In this document: positions 20,755 through 30,468 of the stretch, in pieces
How the letters are laid out: each line of letters starts with the position of its first letter
Position numbering within the stretch: the stretch's first letter is position 1
Assembly (NCBI GenBank): GCA_001414485.1
Contig: LLEY01000317.1
Location: 1-33,427, forward strand
Reading direction: 5' to 3'
DNA: 33,427 nt
Origin: Calycina herbarum
Taxonomy: Eukaryota > Ascomycota > Leotiomycetes > Helotiales > Pezizellaceae
Notes under the pieces: model-generated
Databases searched by the model: none
What the model saw: only the letters and a program-made list of their open reading frames with translations
What the model was told of the DNA's origin: nothing
Program-made: the position numbers and the translations under genes

Positions 20755-23700
20755 TCACGATCCTTTCATATACTCTTGATGCGCCATCTCTTCGTTCTTC
20801 CCCAGAAAAATCTTCCTCACTCCAATGTTTTTGACTTCCTTCGATAATTTGCTCGGTACTTGACCCCATTCAACAACCAAGGGACATGCTTCCGTTGCCT
20901 TTTGGACGATTTCGAGTGTTCCCTGGTTTCCGAGATGGAGTCTGGTTCCTTTTTTTGATTGTTTTGCGTTCCTTTCGAACTTACCCTTCGGGTCTTGCTG
21001 TTCGCGCTTTAGACAATTGTTTTCGATGATGGCTTCATTGATCCAGAGGGCCGTTTTGAGGACAGGAAATCCGGGAGGCTGGGAGCATCGTCGCCCCAAC
21101 CCTGTCGTATCGTGGAATTCCAAGCAATTCGTGTTGAAAATTGCCAGTGTCATTATTTCCTCGGAATCTTGGAGAAATCCTGACCAGGTGTGCTCTGAAC
21201 GAAATAGTGTTACGACCCATTCCTCAAGCGGTGGGTCAAAGTTCCCAATATTGTTGCTAGTACTCTGGATGTCACTATTGGCAACAGAACTGTCGTCGGA
21301 ATCTGCATCAAATTCGTTGTCTTCGTCAAAAGATTCCACCCATAAAGCACTTAGCTCTTGTGTGTCAGAATCCACGCCAGTAGTCTCCAGTGCAACCAGG
21401 CATCGTGTAATAGCTTCACCAGCGTTCTTCTGAAACGACTTATTGGTCTTCCACAGCTTCCTTAGTTCGTTCGGATGACGCAGCGATGCGAAAAATCTGG
21501 CTTCATTCTCCTCTGGCGTCCATTGAAACGATGTTCCTCGCAGGTACTTCCGCATTACTTCTGAGGCTACAATCTGCCTTATCTTTCTTCTTCGAGCATT
21601 CCGCGTACACATTGATATTTCAACACCACCACAAGTCTCAAGATCGGAGATATTCCAGACTCCGTTTCGCCAGCGTTCAACCAGGACATCCTATTCTCAG
21701 GGGTCAATTCGCTTGTTTCGGAAATTGTTGGAAGTCGTGTTGGACAATTGAATGAAAAGATTCAGGAGAATTAGAAACGATTCTTTGAGACGGTTTGGGA
21801 CAATTAAAAAATCGAGTTGCCCATTCTCCTAAATCGTTTCGGAGAATACTTCCAATTGTCCAACTTCTTTAGAAGAAGATTCATGAAGCCACTAAAATAG
21901 GAAGGAATGCACGGAGGATTGGAGACTACCTTCATTGATTGACCAGCTCCACGCTTATAAGTGATGGTATCTACCACATTGAAAAATCCCATTACACTTC
22001 CTGTAACTTGGATAGCATGGGAGTCGGTGTATCTTCTTGCTCGATCAGTCCCGAGTTCCCTGAGAGCGTTCCGTTCCCTCAATTTATCTTTTATTTGCCT
22101 TCTCGGCTGGACTGTTGGTTTGCAGCTAGCGTTCACGACCAATCCTTCTGCTTTTGTGTCCGCGCCTATTAACAAGACATCAGATTCCAAGAAACAATCC
22201 CGTTCAATTCCGTTTTGACCACGTTGGACTTCATTAGAATCCCAAGATTTGTATGAAATCCAATGTGCGAAGGCCTCGTTCTCTCTACACTGGACGGCCG
22301 AGCTGTCCAAGGACCATGGCACTATTGTTCCGTTTCCAATGTCAATGTTTTGGATCTCTCCCGGTCTTGAATCGCGTACTATCTTCCAGGATGGACCCCA
22401 AACATTACCCAGGTCAGCTATCGTTGTAGATAAGTAGAGTCTAGGCCGATTGCTGAAAGAGGAAGCTCGATCATTGAAGACCCAAACCGGGAGCCCTCCC
22501 AAGAATCCATCTACACAATTCATCATTCGACAACGTCGAACTTTGATCAATGGATGAGGGGGGAATCGGTGTAGAATGTTCAAATCATCGTCAGGGTAGA
22601 AAATCCGGTGAGGTATATGGAATGACGACTGTGTCCGGCCCCCTAAGCGAGTACTGAAGTCTTCGATATATGCCCCGGAATAATCCACAATCGCCATATC
22701 TAACATCTGTGCCACTGTTCTCCATACCGTTCCGGGCGTTGTATGGGTCCCCTGGGTCTGGAGCCCAATTCTGGCAAGGAATTCGTGACAAGCTTCTGTC
22801 AAATGCTTTGAATCCCATCTACCAGAGAGGCCTGGGTTAAACCAATCCCAGCTCCCAATATCAGTGACTAGGCTGGGATTATTGACTCTGAGGAAACTGG
22901 AAAGTCGAGAGAGTGCTTCGTTGTATAATTTCTCAAGCTCGAATATTGTTGAAATTTCCACGCTGGTCATTTTTGCGACTCCTGGTCGAGCATGTTCTTC
23001 AACGAGTAGTATCATTTTCTCTGTACCTGCTTTTGTCAGTAATGTGTGAAAAAGTTTAGAACAATTACATTTATTCTCCGAGACCGTTTAAAAGAATTAA
23101 ACTCTAAATTCTAAATTGCCCAAAACGTTTCGGAGAATAAACACAAGTGGCTGGGAATATGTGAAGTAATAGAGGGCAAAACAGGGGATTCTTACAGAAA
23201 CTTGCCTCTTGGAGACGCTTAAGATTACCACAAGCCTTGCTTATTATGGTGCGACTTTCCAACAGGTACAAAAAAATGGGGGGTCTTTTCGCTTTTACTA
23301 GCTCGTTTACGTTCGTTTCAAGCGAGAGAGCTGTGTTTTCCTCCAGGTAAACCTGCTTTTGTAAGTATTATGTGAGATCTTTTAGAACAATTGTATTTAT
23401 TCTCCGAGAACGTTTGGAACAATTACGTTCATTCTTCGAGAACATCTAGAACAATTACGTTCATTCTTCGAGAACATCTAGAACAATTACGTTCATTCTC
23501 CAAGAACGTCTAGGAGAATTTCAGGATTCGGGTTCAAAGTCTCCTGAACGTTCTCGGAGAATGAAGTAATTGTCCTAGCATATATGAAGTAATCAAAAGG
23601 GTGGGTGGGGCATATCTATATAGTAAAGCTTGGGATTCTTACGCTTTCGCCGGTGAGAACTCTCCAACTTCCTGTGGATCCGGACCGCGGTTATGACCGT

Positions 23701-24018
23701 GTATCCAAACAGCGGAGTTGTTATAGATCTCGGCTCGTAGAGCCTCCAACTTCTCGAAGTAAGCACGAGGATCGGCAAGACGAGGCTCGGAATCGCTATC
23801 ATCAAATAAATCGCTAGAAGAATCATCAAGGTCAGATTCACGAGTTGTAATTGGTGTTTCTATCGTATCAGGCGATGATCGTAGGTTTGGATTTGGACTC
23901 TGTGGAGGGGAATCGTCGACTGAATCACGAGTATAGAGAACTTCTGGTTTGTGTGCATGCCCTGAATTCATTGAGACGTGTTCTCGGGTCAGAGATTCAG
24001 GCGTTTCTCTAGGTCCAC
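20755..24018 (-). CDS. Large conserved fungal protein of unknown function, C-terminal part, introner-split
   Basis: Exons 24018-23643, 23352-23196, 23026-21930 and 21690-20755. I recognise the pattern of a large ascomycete family without known function. Its marks are RPPIFLYLLESRTIISKACG in the short exon; VWVFNDRASSFSNRPRLYLS and GNVWGPSWKIV in the long exon; and DVLVERWRNG, NARRRK and EEWVVTLFRSEHTWSGFL in the last exon. No catalytic motif, signal peptide or membrane segment is evident. The region 23971-23700 is acidic and Ser/Asp-rich. The junctions at 23195/23027 (phase 1) and 21929/21691 (phase 0) join perfectly. The junction 23642/23353 does not: the upstream exon ends in phase 2, while the next exon is open only in the frame starting at its first base. 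Either the gene is frameshifted or splicing there differs. A clean in-phase intron (24202-24019) links it to the exons at 24203-26048, so the two entries may be one gene of about 1450 residues. An internal Met at 23971 could start a separate gene. Confidence 0.7.
21691..21929 (-). repeat. 239-nt intron carrying a palindromic insert
   Basis: The intron splits AGQSMK and DVLVERW in phase 0 (GTAGTC donor, AATAG acceptor). Inside it, GTTGGACAATTG (21739-21750) and its perfect reverse complement (21853-21864) bound a 126-bp insert that looks like a non-autonomous element. Internal stretches such as TTCTCC, CGTTTCGGAGAAT and GACAATT recall the other three long introns. The donor and acceptor ends differ, so kinship is weaker. 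Confidence 0.65.
23027..23195 (-). repeat. Introner-like element, 169 nt
   Basis: This whole intron is homologous to those at 23353-23642 and 24019-24202. On the coding strand it begins GTAAGAATCCC and ends TTACTGACAAAAGCAG, so donor, branch site and acceptor are all part of the repeat. Arms 23056-23100 and 23110-23148 are imperfect inverted copies around TTTATTCTCCGA. It shares ATTACTTCAYATAT near its 5' half with the neighbouring 290-nt intron. It splits the codon for Cys in EASFCTEK in phase 1. Confidence 0.8.
23353..23642 (-). repeat. Introner-like element, 290 nt, with internal tandem array
   Basis: It starts GTAAGAATCCC and ends TACTTACAAAAGCAG on the coding strand, like its neighbours. 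An inverted pair, 23478-23518 against 23540-23578, would make a hairpin of about 40-bp arms with a short loop. The element is longer because a 32-bp unit is repeated in tandem. The flanking exons are out of phase if this intron is removed with these ends. Confidence 0.8.
23385..23512 (+). repeat. Four tandem 32-bp units inside an intron
   Basis: Units start at 23385, 23417, 23449 and 23481 with exact 32-bp spacing, each opening GAACAATT. Units 2 and 3 are identical. Units 1 and 4 differ by substitutions. Each unit equals one arm of the introner hairpin. There are no spacers. Confidence 0.9.
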
Positions 24019-24202
24019 CTGCTTTTGTAAGTATTGTTTGAAATGCTTTAGAACAATTATATTCATTCTCCGAGAACGTTTGGAAGAATTTAAACTTGAA
24101 TCCTAAATTCTCCTAAACGTTCTGGGAGAGTAAAGGTAATTGTTCTAGAATCCGAGGCAATTGAGGAAGGGGGATCCGTAAAGTGAAATTCGGAAATCTT
24201 AC
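24019..24202 (-). repeat. Introner-like element, 184 nt
   Basis: On the coding strand it begins GTAAGATTTCC and ends TACTTACAAAAGCAG. Its last 80 or so nucleotides closely match those of the 169- and 290-nt introns. Arms 24048-24090 and 24104-24149 are inverted copies: TTAGAACAATTAT on one side and AATTGTTCTAGA on the other. It splits a Gly codon in phase 1. If retained, it stays open for about 38 codons, to a TAA at 24090. Confidence 0.8.
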
Positions 24203-26048
24203 CAGTAGCACCTGGCTTTGTTGAGAGTGGTTGCTGAGTCTCTTTAACTGTCAATTTTTGAACCTCTTTACCTCTTATCGACTTCAAATCCCGTTCTTCG
24301 CCCTCGTCGTCAATATCATCAACTTCCACCGATAAAGGGTTCCTGTATATGGTTGGGATACGAAAGTCGGGGTCTTCCAAAGACACTTCCTTCGTCAGTT
24401 CAGATGGCTTTTTTGATCGTTCGAGTTTCATCAGCACTGTGCTTTCCATCTTGCCAAATTTAGTTTTGATAGCTTCAGCTTCAGTCACACCTCCACTCTC
24501 TTGTAGAAACTTATGAGCAGCAGTTTCACACTGACTCTGGCACCACTCCAGTCCTTTATCCACTTCATCGAATATATCTTCTCTTTCCGAATAGTTTCCC
24601 CATGAACCAGTACCTGAAGTCGTGTGGAATGCATTCCAAGGGTGAGGAGACTTTGCTGGGACTCCATCAAAGCCACCTCTGGCACCACCTTTGGTACCAG
24701 AAAACTGATTAACCTTGTACATCGAGCTCCAATCTTCATCATCCCCCAAGTTAATCTCTCTTTCTGACGCTCGTTTCATCTCCGCCATCTTCCTCGCCAT
24801 CTTTTCCTTCCGCACAGCATTTCGGCTGCTACTAAATAATCTGACCAGTTCTTCAAACCCATTCTGAACGGTGCTATCATAATACACCCCTGAAACTGCT
24901 GAGTCAACCTTCTTTTTGGAAGGCTGTATTCGAGAAACCGATCGCAAAAGTACTGTGGTGTCGGCCGCAGCCTGATGGAGTTTTCCTTCGATAGGTTTCC
25001 CCCCCTCTTCCCCCGAGTAGAAGGTGTGCTAAGAGTTGACATTTGAATCAAGACTATTGCGGGTCTTTTTGTCGGCCACATTCTCAGTTCCAATGATGCC
25101 CGGGGCGTTCGACGAGCTATCGTGTTTCATTGGTTCAGCTAGAAATTTGTCGAGTTCAGCATAGTGTCGTGTGATCTGGGTTTTGATCCCGTCAAGTTTC
25201 TCAATCCATTCCGGAATCGATTCCGAGAGTGTTTCCAAGGCTTCTACTTTTGTTGTTTTGGGCTTGTCAGTCGAGGTTTGCAGATTTAAGTTCGGACTCT
25301 GCGGTAGAGAATTGTCCGCTGAAACATATTCCGCTGTATCCCATGGAATTGATGGCCTTTTGGTCTCATGAGATGACCTTCCAAGCTGTTTTTCCCCTGC
25401 CCAAATATTGAAACCCATATATGCAATGGAACTAGCACCTGGTACAACCATATCCTCAATGGACCTAGGCAATCCTGCTGAAACCCCCGATGATATCTGC
25501 AATCTCACAATCTCCTCCCTAGCAACCCTTTCCATCCCAATAAGTTTTCTTTCAATAGACTCAATCTTATCATATGGTAACTTGGGGGAAACAACTTCAT
25601 GGTGACACCACTGCAAGCCTTTATCCAGCTCATAGCATCTATTTCTGGCACCTGTTGAAACAATGGCAGGATTTTTCGACGCCGACTGGGTATTCGAACT
25701 CTTGTTATTCTCCAGTTCGTGGACTGGCTTCTCCAACTGTCTCCTTTTCCTTCCTGCCTCTCGTAAAACATCGCGCAGACTGCTAAACTCTTTGGCCAGA
25801 TCTTCAGAAGCATTCTTAGGAACACGATTCAAATAGTCCAAGAGGCCCGACTCGCTATTTGCTTCGTGCGGGATTCTTGGAGCCTGAGCTTTGAATGAGC
25901 CATAGTTCGTCCCATCACCAGCCTCCGCACTGTCGAGCGGCTGTGAAAAGATAATGGCCTTGAGGCTCTCGAGACGTTCAATCCAATCTGGAATTGATTG
26001 CGTAAGTGTTCCAAGGGCTTCTAGAGTGGATGAGTTCGCTGCCTCCAT
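24203..26048 (-). CDS. Conserved fungal protein of unknown function with duplicated module, N-terminal part
   Basis: The reading frame starts at Met 26048 and stays in one frame to 24203, except for TAG at 25031-25029. Two modules are visible. Module 1 has LTQSIPDWIERLESLKAII, then FSSLRDVLREAGRKRRQLEK and ELDKGLQWCHHEV. Module 2 has LSESIPEWIEKLDGIKTQI, then VYYDSTVQNGFEELVRLFSS, RKEKMARKMAEMKR and EVDKGLEWCQSQCE. Module 2 is close to a conserved ascomycete family whose function I do not know; module 1 is a diverged copy. The TAG falls inside module 2, so it is probably not the natural end. A 51-nt GT-AG segment (25079-25029) would remove it in frame, but its GTGGCC donor is poor. Otherwise it is a nonsense mutation or a true gene boundary. 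No ATG lies between the TAG and Met in KEKMARKM. The protein is hydrophilic, with no membrane segment. It probably continues into 24018-20755. Confidence 0.6.
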
Positions 26049-26697
26049 GGTCGCGGCTCGCGAGGCTGGAACAAAATATCGCGATATTTGGATGTATAGT
26101 TGCCGGTACGTCTAAGAGTACCTTTGTAATGCTTTTCCAAAGTGAAATGAAGGAGAGGAGATCAAGAGTTGATTTGATGTATAGCGATGGTTATCTTGTT
26201 GAAGTCGAAAGATTGTGAAGGGGAGATCATCAGCTGCACTTCTTCCGAGGCTGGCTGGAGACCTGTAGATGTACAGTAGGCAGCAGGCATCCCAAAAGTT
26301 TCCGCACACCTCAGCTATCGCTAAAATATCTCCAAAAAACGAGAGAACCAATCTCCAATTCCTCTAGCCCTTTTTCATGTGATATTTGTATATAAAAAGG
26401 AATGAGAAATTTGCGCTCTCCTACGAAGTTGCTGGAATGCGTTGTGTTCGCGGGTTGAAAAATTCAGGGAGGGGATGGGAGGCCGGGAGTGCCAAATGGT
26501 GGAATTAAAGAATCAAGAAATTGTCTTCCTTCGTATTCCCAGAGTAATATTTAAAGCAAAGATACACAACAACCACTCAGTGTTTTCAACTATCAATTTT
26601 ATAGCTTGTGAAGTACCCAGCCTTAAAGGCTTTCCAAGTTTAGGATGTCATTTCTAAGAGAGGAGTTTTCCTTTCATGATCCACCATGAAGCCCAAA
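26049..26697. other. Intergenic, between two minus-strand genes
   Basis: It holds the 5' region of the duplicated-module gene and the 3' end of the hydrolase gene. A plus-strand TATA-like TGTATATAAAAAGG lies near 26388-26401, but no convincing plus-strand gene follows. Confidence 0.5.
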
Positions 26698-28064
26698 TCA
26701 AAGCCGTTCCACAAAAGCTAAAATCTTTCCTGCACCATCTTCCCAGTAGAGATCGTTTTGTATGTGATGGCCTGGTTTTCAAGATTTCGGAGTTAGTTAC
26801 TTCATTCAGAAGGATTGAAGAATCGACAAACACGTCTCATGAGTACAAGAAGATTGTTTCTTGCCGCCTGAATTCACAGGAACGTAAGAAGTTGCGCTGA
26901 GAAGATGACTTACCCGACCCCTTAACAATCTCAAATCCAACCACCTCCTCTCCCACTCCCTTCTCCCCCTCATCCTGTGAATACAACCCCAACCCCCTCG
27001 CAGCCTTCCTCAACCCCCTTGCCAATCTCTCCATAATACTCACACTCATCAACCTATCCTTCTCACCAGCAATCACCAAAATTCTCATTTGATCTTGATC
27101 TTTCTCCCAACCAAGAATATTCTTTAAAATCTTCCTCGGATTGGCGAATGTAAACATCTGACCTAAAGGCCAAAGCATACTCTCATACTCCGGCATCTGC
27201 TGCTCAAACTTCCGGACTTTTTCAACGGGATACTCCAGTGAGAAAAAAGCTCTGTGGACAAGTTTTGTTGAGGATAGGGGAGAACGGGGATGCCAGAAAT
27301 CGCGGAGGTAGTACCGGGGTATAAACCATGGGCTAGAAATTTATATCAGCATTTCATTTCGTGGACAAGAGTAGAAAAAAATTATTACTCCAATTTAAAC
27401 CAATTAACATAAACTCCCAACCTACTCTATATCAGCCAATCTCAATTATGAGTGGAAAGGTAGATTCGTACCCTCCGAAAAAGGGGAAAGGAGCCATCAC
27501 AACCAAACCCCCTACTTCGCCTAGCCCTCGACTTAGGAAATACTGTGATAAACCACCTCCCGCGGAATGTCCAACAAGTACCAGGTCCTCTGGCTGGAAA
27601 TTTCCATTCCGCTTTGCTGCTTCGAATGCGGAAACATAGGTAAATCCATACCCCAAGTCTTGAGCGAAATCACTTTTCCCGAATCTCCAGACCATTTGGA
27701 AGAATCCTGGTTTCCAACTAGCCCCGTGACCACGGAGGGAGAGGGCGTAACATCGGTATCCTTTTAATGAGAAGTATGAAAGATAGGGGAGCCATACTGA
27801 AGCGTGACCGAAGCCTCCGTGTTGGAAAAGAATTGCCTTGCTTTGTGAGGGCACAGATTCTGGAGGCTGAGCGAGGAGGAGTTCTAGATTTCCATGGGGT
27901 GTGGGGATGAAATGACGGGTGATATGTTCTGGGAGCTTGGGGAGATTCTCTACTGATAGAGGAGGTGCTTTCCACAGAAGCTTGTGGCGATCATTGGGTA
28001 TTGTGACCATGATGCTGTGAAGAAGTAAAATAGCAGAATAAACGAGGAATTGGAGGGAAGTCAA
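26698..28064 (-). CDS. Alpha/beta hydrolase with N-terminal hydrophobic segment
   Basis: Exons 28064-27472, 27332-26914 and 26771-26698 give 361 residues. The fold is complete: oxyanion strand LFQHGGFGH (about 80-88), nucleophile elbow GHSAGG with Ser167, acid in AGEKDRL (Asp290) and catalytic His in GSGHHIQND (His339/340). The last exon (74 nt) supplies the His; without splicing at 26913 the frame runs into an unrelated tail. Residues 1-20 (LQFLVYSAILLLHSI) are hydrophobic and may be a signal or anchor; Met19 at 28010 is an alternative start without it. The general reaction is ester or lipid hydrolysis; the substrate is unknown. The two introns (139 and 142 nt) are long for this window but show no introner-type repeat. 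The gene is divergent from PIG-P. Confidence 0.9.
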
Positions 28065-28636
28065 TTGGTGTCTTGTTCGAAAATTGAGAGAATATAAGAT
28101 TATTAAGAAGGAAATATTGGAGAGGACTTCAGCTGTCGTCGGTCAGAAGACACGAGATGGGAGATTTCGTGGCTGAAACTTTCTTGCATTCCGATTGCAC
28201 GGAAAGTTCAGCCATGAAGGCAACCGACAATTGTATGAGTCTTTGTACTTCGAAGTAAAGGAGGAAAGAAAAATAACCGGAAATTTTTTGACGATATATT
28301 GTGATTGAGAAGGGAGTCATAAATCTGACCTTCACCATGCTTGTGGTCGGGAGATTTCGGCTTTCGTATCTCACAAAGTTTGTGTACTGAGGTCGGGTCA
28401 TCCATTGAGCCCAGTAGAGCTGACGATGGGACGCAATTGAAATGGGCGAGGAAGAGAAAGAGGGGAGAAGAGAGAAGGTTTGATGGACAAGGATATAGCT
28501 TGATAATTAGTCGATCGTTCCGATTGTTAGAGTGCAAGGATTTATAAAAAAAAGACGCGCTAAGATAAGATCTCGCGATACCTTCAGCCTTGTCTGTATT
28601 CAAACCATTCTCACCCTCAATAAACAAACCACCACC
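28065..28636. promoter_or_regulatory. Bidirectional promoter region between hydrolase and PIG-P
   Basis: The 572-bp gap separates two divergent start codons (28064 on minus, 28637 on plus). It is pyrimidine- and purine-skewed, as often seen in fungal promoters. Minus-strand frames across it have no recognisable product. Confidence 0.5.
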
Positions 28637-29356
28637 ATGTCAACATCAGACGACGATGACGATGCCGTCTTCCAATCGCACTATCGCGGAGATTCCTCTT
28701 CCAGCTCGTCCCCATCTCCCCCACCCCAGCTCCAACAGCAACAACACAATTTCTTCGCACCCCCCTTCTACAACCGACCTCCCACACCACTCCCCCCCTC
28801 GCCCTCCTTAACCTCACTCCTCCGCCCATCAAGACCTACCACACCAGACAGTTCCGCCGACGAACTCGAACCCGTCCCTCGCGCATCCCCGAAAGTCCCA
28901 ACCTACGAATACTATGGCTTCGTCCTCTACCTCTTCTCCTCCCTCACCTTCCTCATGTACCTCCTCTGGTCCTACCTGCCCTCGCCCTTTCTCCACGCCC
29001 TAGGTATATACTACTACCCGAATCGCTGGTGGTCTCTCGCCCTACCCTCATTCCTCGTTATGCTTTTGGTGTATATCTACGTCGCACTTGCGTCTTACAA
29101 TACCGGGTATTTGACACTACCGCTTTCCTCGATTGAAACTATTATTGATGATGCGGCGAATATTGCGACGTTGGATGGGAAGGGGAGTAAGCTGCCGCCG
29201 AGTAATAGGAGGAGGGGGACGGAACATAGGATTGAGGATTGGAGGGTGTTGTGGAGTCAGGGGACGGATGCGGTTATGGATGTGCCTTTGGGTGGGGTTT
29301 GTGAGGTTTTGTATGGGGATTTGAGAGAGGATTTTGATACGGATGAAGATTCTTGA
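28637..29356 (+). CDS. GPI19: PIG-P, GPI-GlcNAc transferase subunit
   Basis: A single exon encodes 239 residues. It is the PIG-P/Gpi19 subunit of the ER complex that transfers GlcNAc from UDP-GlcNAc to phosphatidylinositol, the first step of GPI-anchor synthesis. The start was chosen at 28637 because of its strong context ACCACCATG and because the longer frame adds only a leader-like stretch. The N-terminus (1-85) is a low-complexity Asp/Ser/Pro/Gln region. The PIG-P core follows: TYEYYGFVLYLFSSLTF with a membrane segment at about 94-113, and a second at about 132-153 (LALPSFLVMLLVYIYVA) after YYYPNRWW. Then come the conserved TLPLSSIETIIDDAANI and the DVPLGGVCEVLYG tail. Confidence 0.93.
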   Translation: MSTSDDDDDAVFQSHYRGDSSSSSSPSPPPQLQQQQHNFFAPPFYNRPPTPLPPSPSLTSLLRPSRPTTPDSSADELEPVPRASPKVPTYEYYGFVLYLFSSLTFLMYLLWSYLPSPFLHALGIYYYPNRWWSLALPSFLVMLLVYIYVALASYNTGYLTLPLSSIETIIDDAANIATLDGKGSKLPPSNRRRGTEHRIEDWRVLWSQGTDAVMDVPLGGVCEVLYGDLREDFDTDEDS

Positions 29357-30468
29357 GGATCTTGTTAAGAAGGACGAAGTGTAGAACTTTTACAACCCTG
29401 GATCATATCGGTAGGTTAGGAGAGAGAAACCACCATGGGTAACTATGGCGAGAGATCCTCGAATACCAAACTTCCAATGGCCGTCAAATCAAAAGCCCTT
29501 GGATTCCTGGATAGACTCCGACAGATTCCACCCCAAACTATGGCCTAGGGACCCCATCTAGATTCTGTTTGCGTATTGGACAATGGACTGAATATGGCAA
29601 AATATTCCATAGGACCTCGAGTATTTCCAGACTCCGGTCATGGACTACAAGGAGCCCCAGAAAATTGGTTGCCAATGGGTCATGGGCCGACGGAGCTATG
29701 AGAGTTGCCAGGTATCCCTCTGTGATTGACCTTTATAGATCACAAGAATCCATAAAGCTCTTGGTTTCACCAAACCGTCTCTCATCCGACATGTAAAACT
29801 ATTTGTTATTTTTAGCTGTACAAAAGTGAAAAAATATCTAATTCCTTTAGATGTTAATATTGTTGCTTTATTATTCATCCTCATGCCGAACCTTACTAAA
29901 CAAAAGAGACATTAATTGTGATTTGTATTCTATGCTTGAACAATTGATTTACCACAACGCTACTTCACAAACTGGTTGAGAATCCCCTTTTTGTGCCTTT
30001 TTCCAAATACTTTCCGAACTATTGATTTGGACATCTTGTTCTTTTGATTCACTGCTTTAAGCAGCGTTACAGACTAAAAGCAGCGGCACATAAAAAAGTG
30101 CTGCCTTGTGGCCTCATTTCGGCTTTGAATGGGCAACTGGTGGACACTTGGAAAGCTCACAAGTTGGACCTAAACGGGGAAACCATTTCATTTCATCCCA
30201 CGCGACAGAATCCTCAACTCGAGTCCAAACGAACCTTCGACTCTCGCCGAAGCTGTAGCTACCCTCCCTCGTCCTCCTACGCTTTATCAAACCATACGCG
30301 CCAGCGATGAGCAATTGCTTCCGCGCTTGCAGATAGCCTCGCTGTCCCCCTGACGTCGTTGCGCCCGCCCAAAACAAATGCTGATCGAGTCAACGAGACT
30401 TGGTGTGAAGGCAGTACACCACGCAGAGGGAGAAGAAGGGTCGTAGGGAGCTGTGGGAGATAAGGAAA
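29357..30468. other. Intergenic, striatin upstream region
   Basis: There are 1.1 kb without a supported gene. The part near 30469 is presumably a long 5' leader and promoter of striatin. Antisense frames around 30277-30580 are low-complexity and not gene-like. Confidence 0.5.

Noticed and set aside
21017..21433. 138-residue plus-strand ORF
   Set aside because: It is antisense to the well-supported last exon of the minus-strand gene.
23385..23512. Regularly spaced repeats considered as a CRISPR array
   Set aside because: Units are directly abutting with no spacers, lie in a eukaryotic intron and match introner arms.
26388..26657. Possible plus-strand gene after a TATA-like box
   Set aside because: The following 71-codon frame has no recognisable features and no splice-supported continuation.
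28208..28627. 139-residue minus-strand ORF in the divergent promoter
   Set aside because: Composition is not protein-like, it has no motif, and it covers the promoter of PIG-P and the hydrolase.
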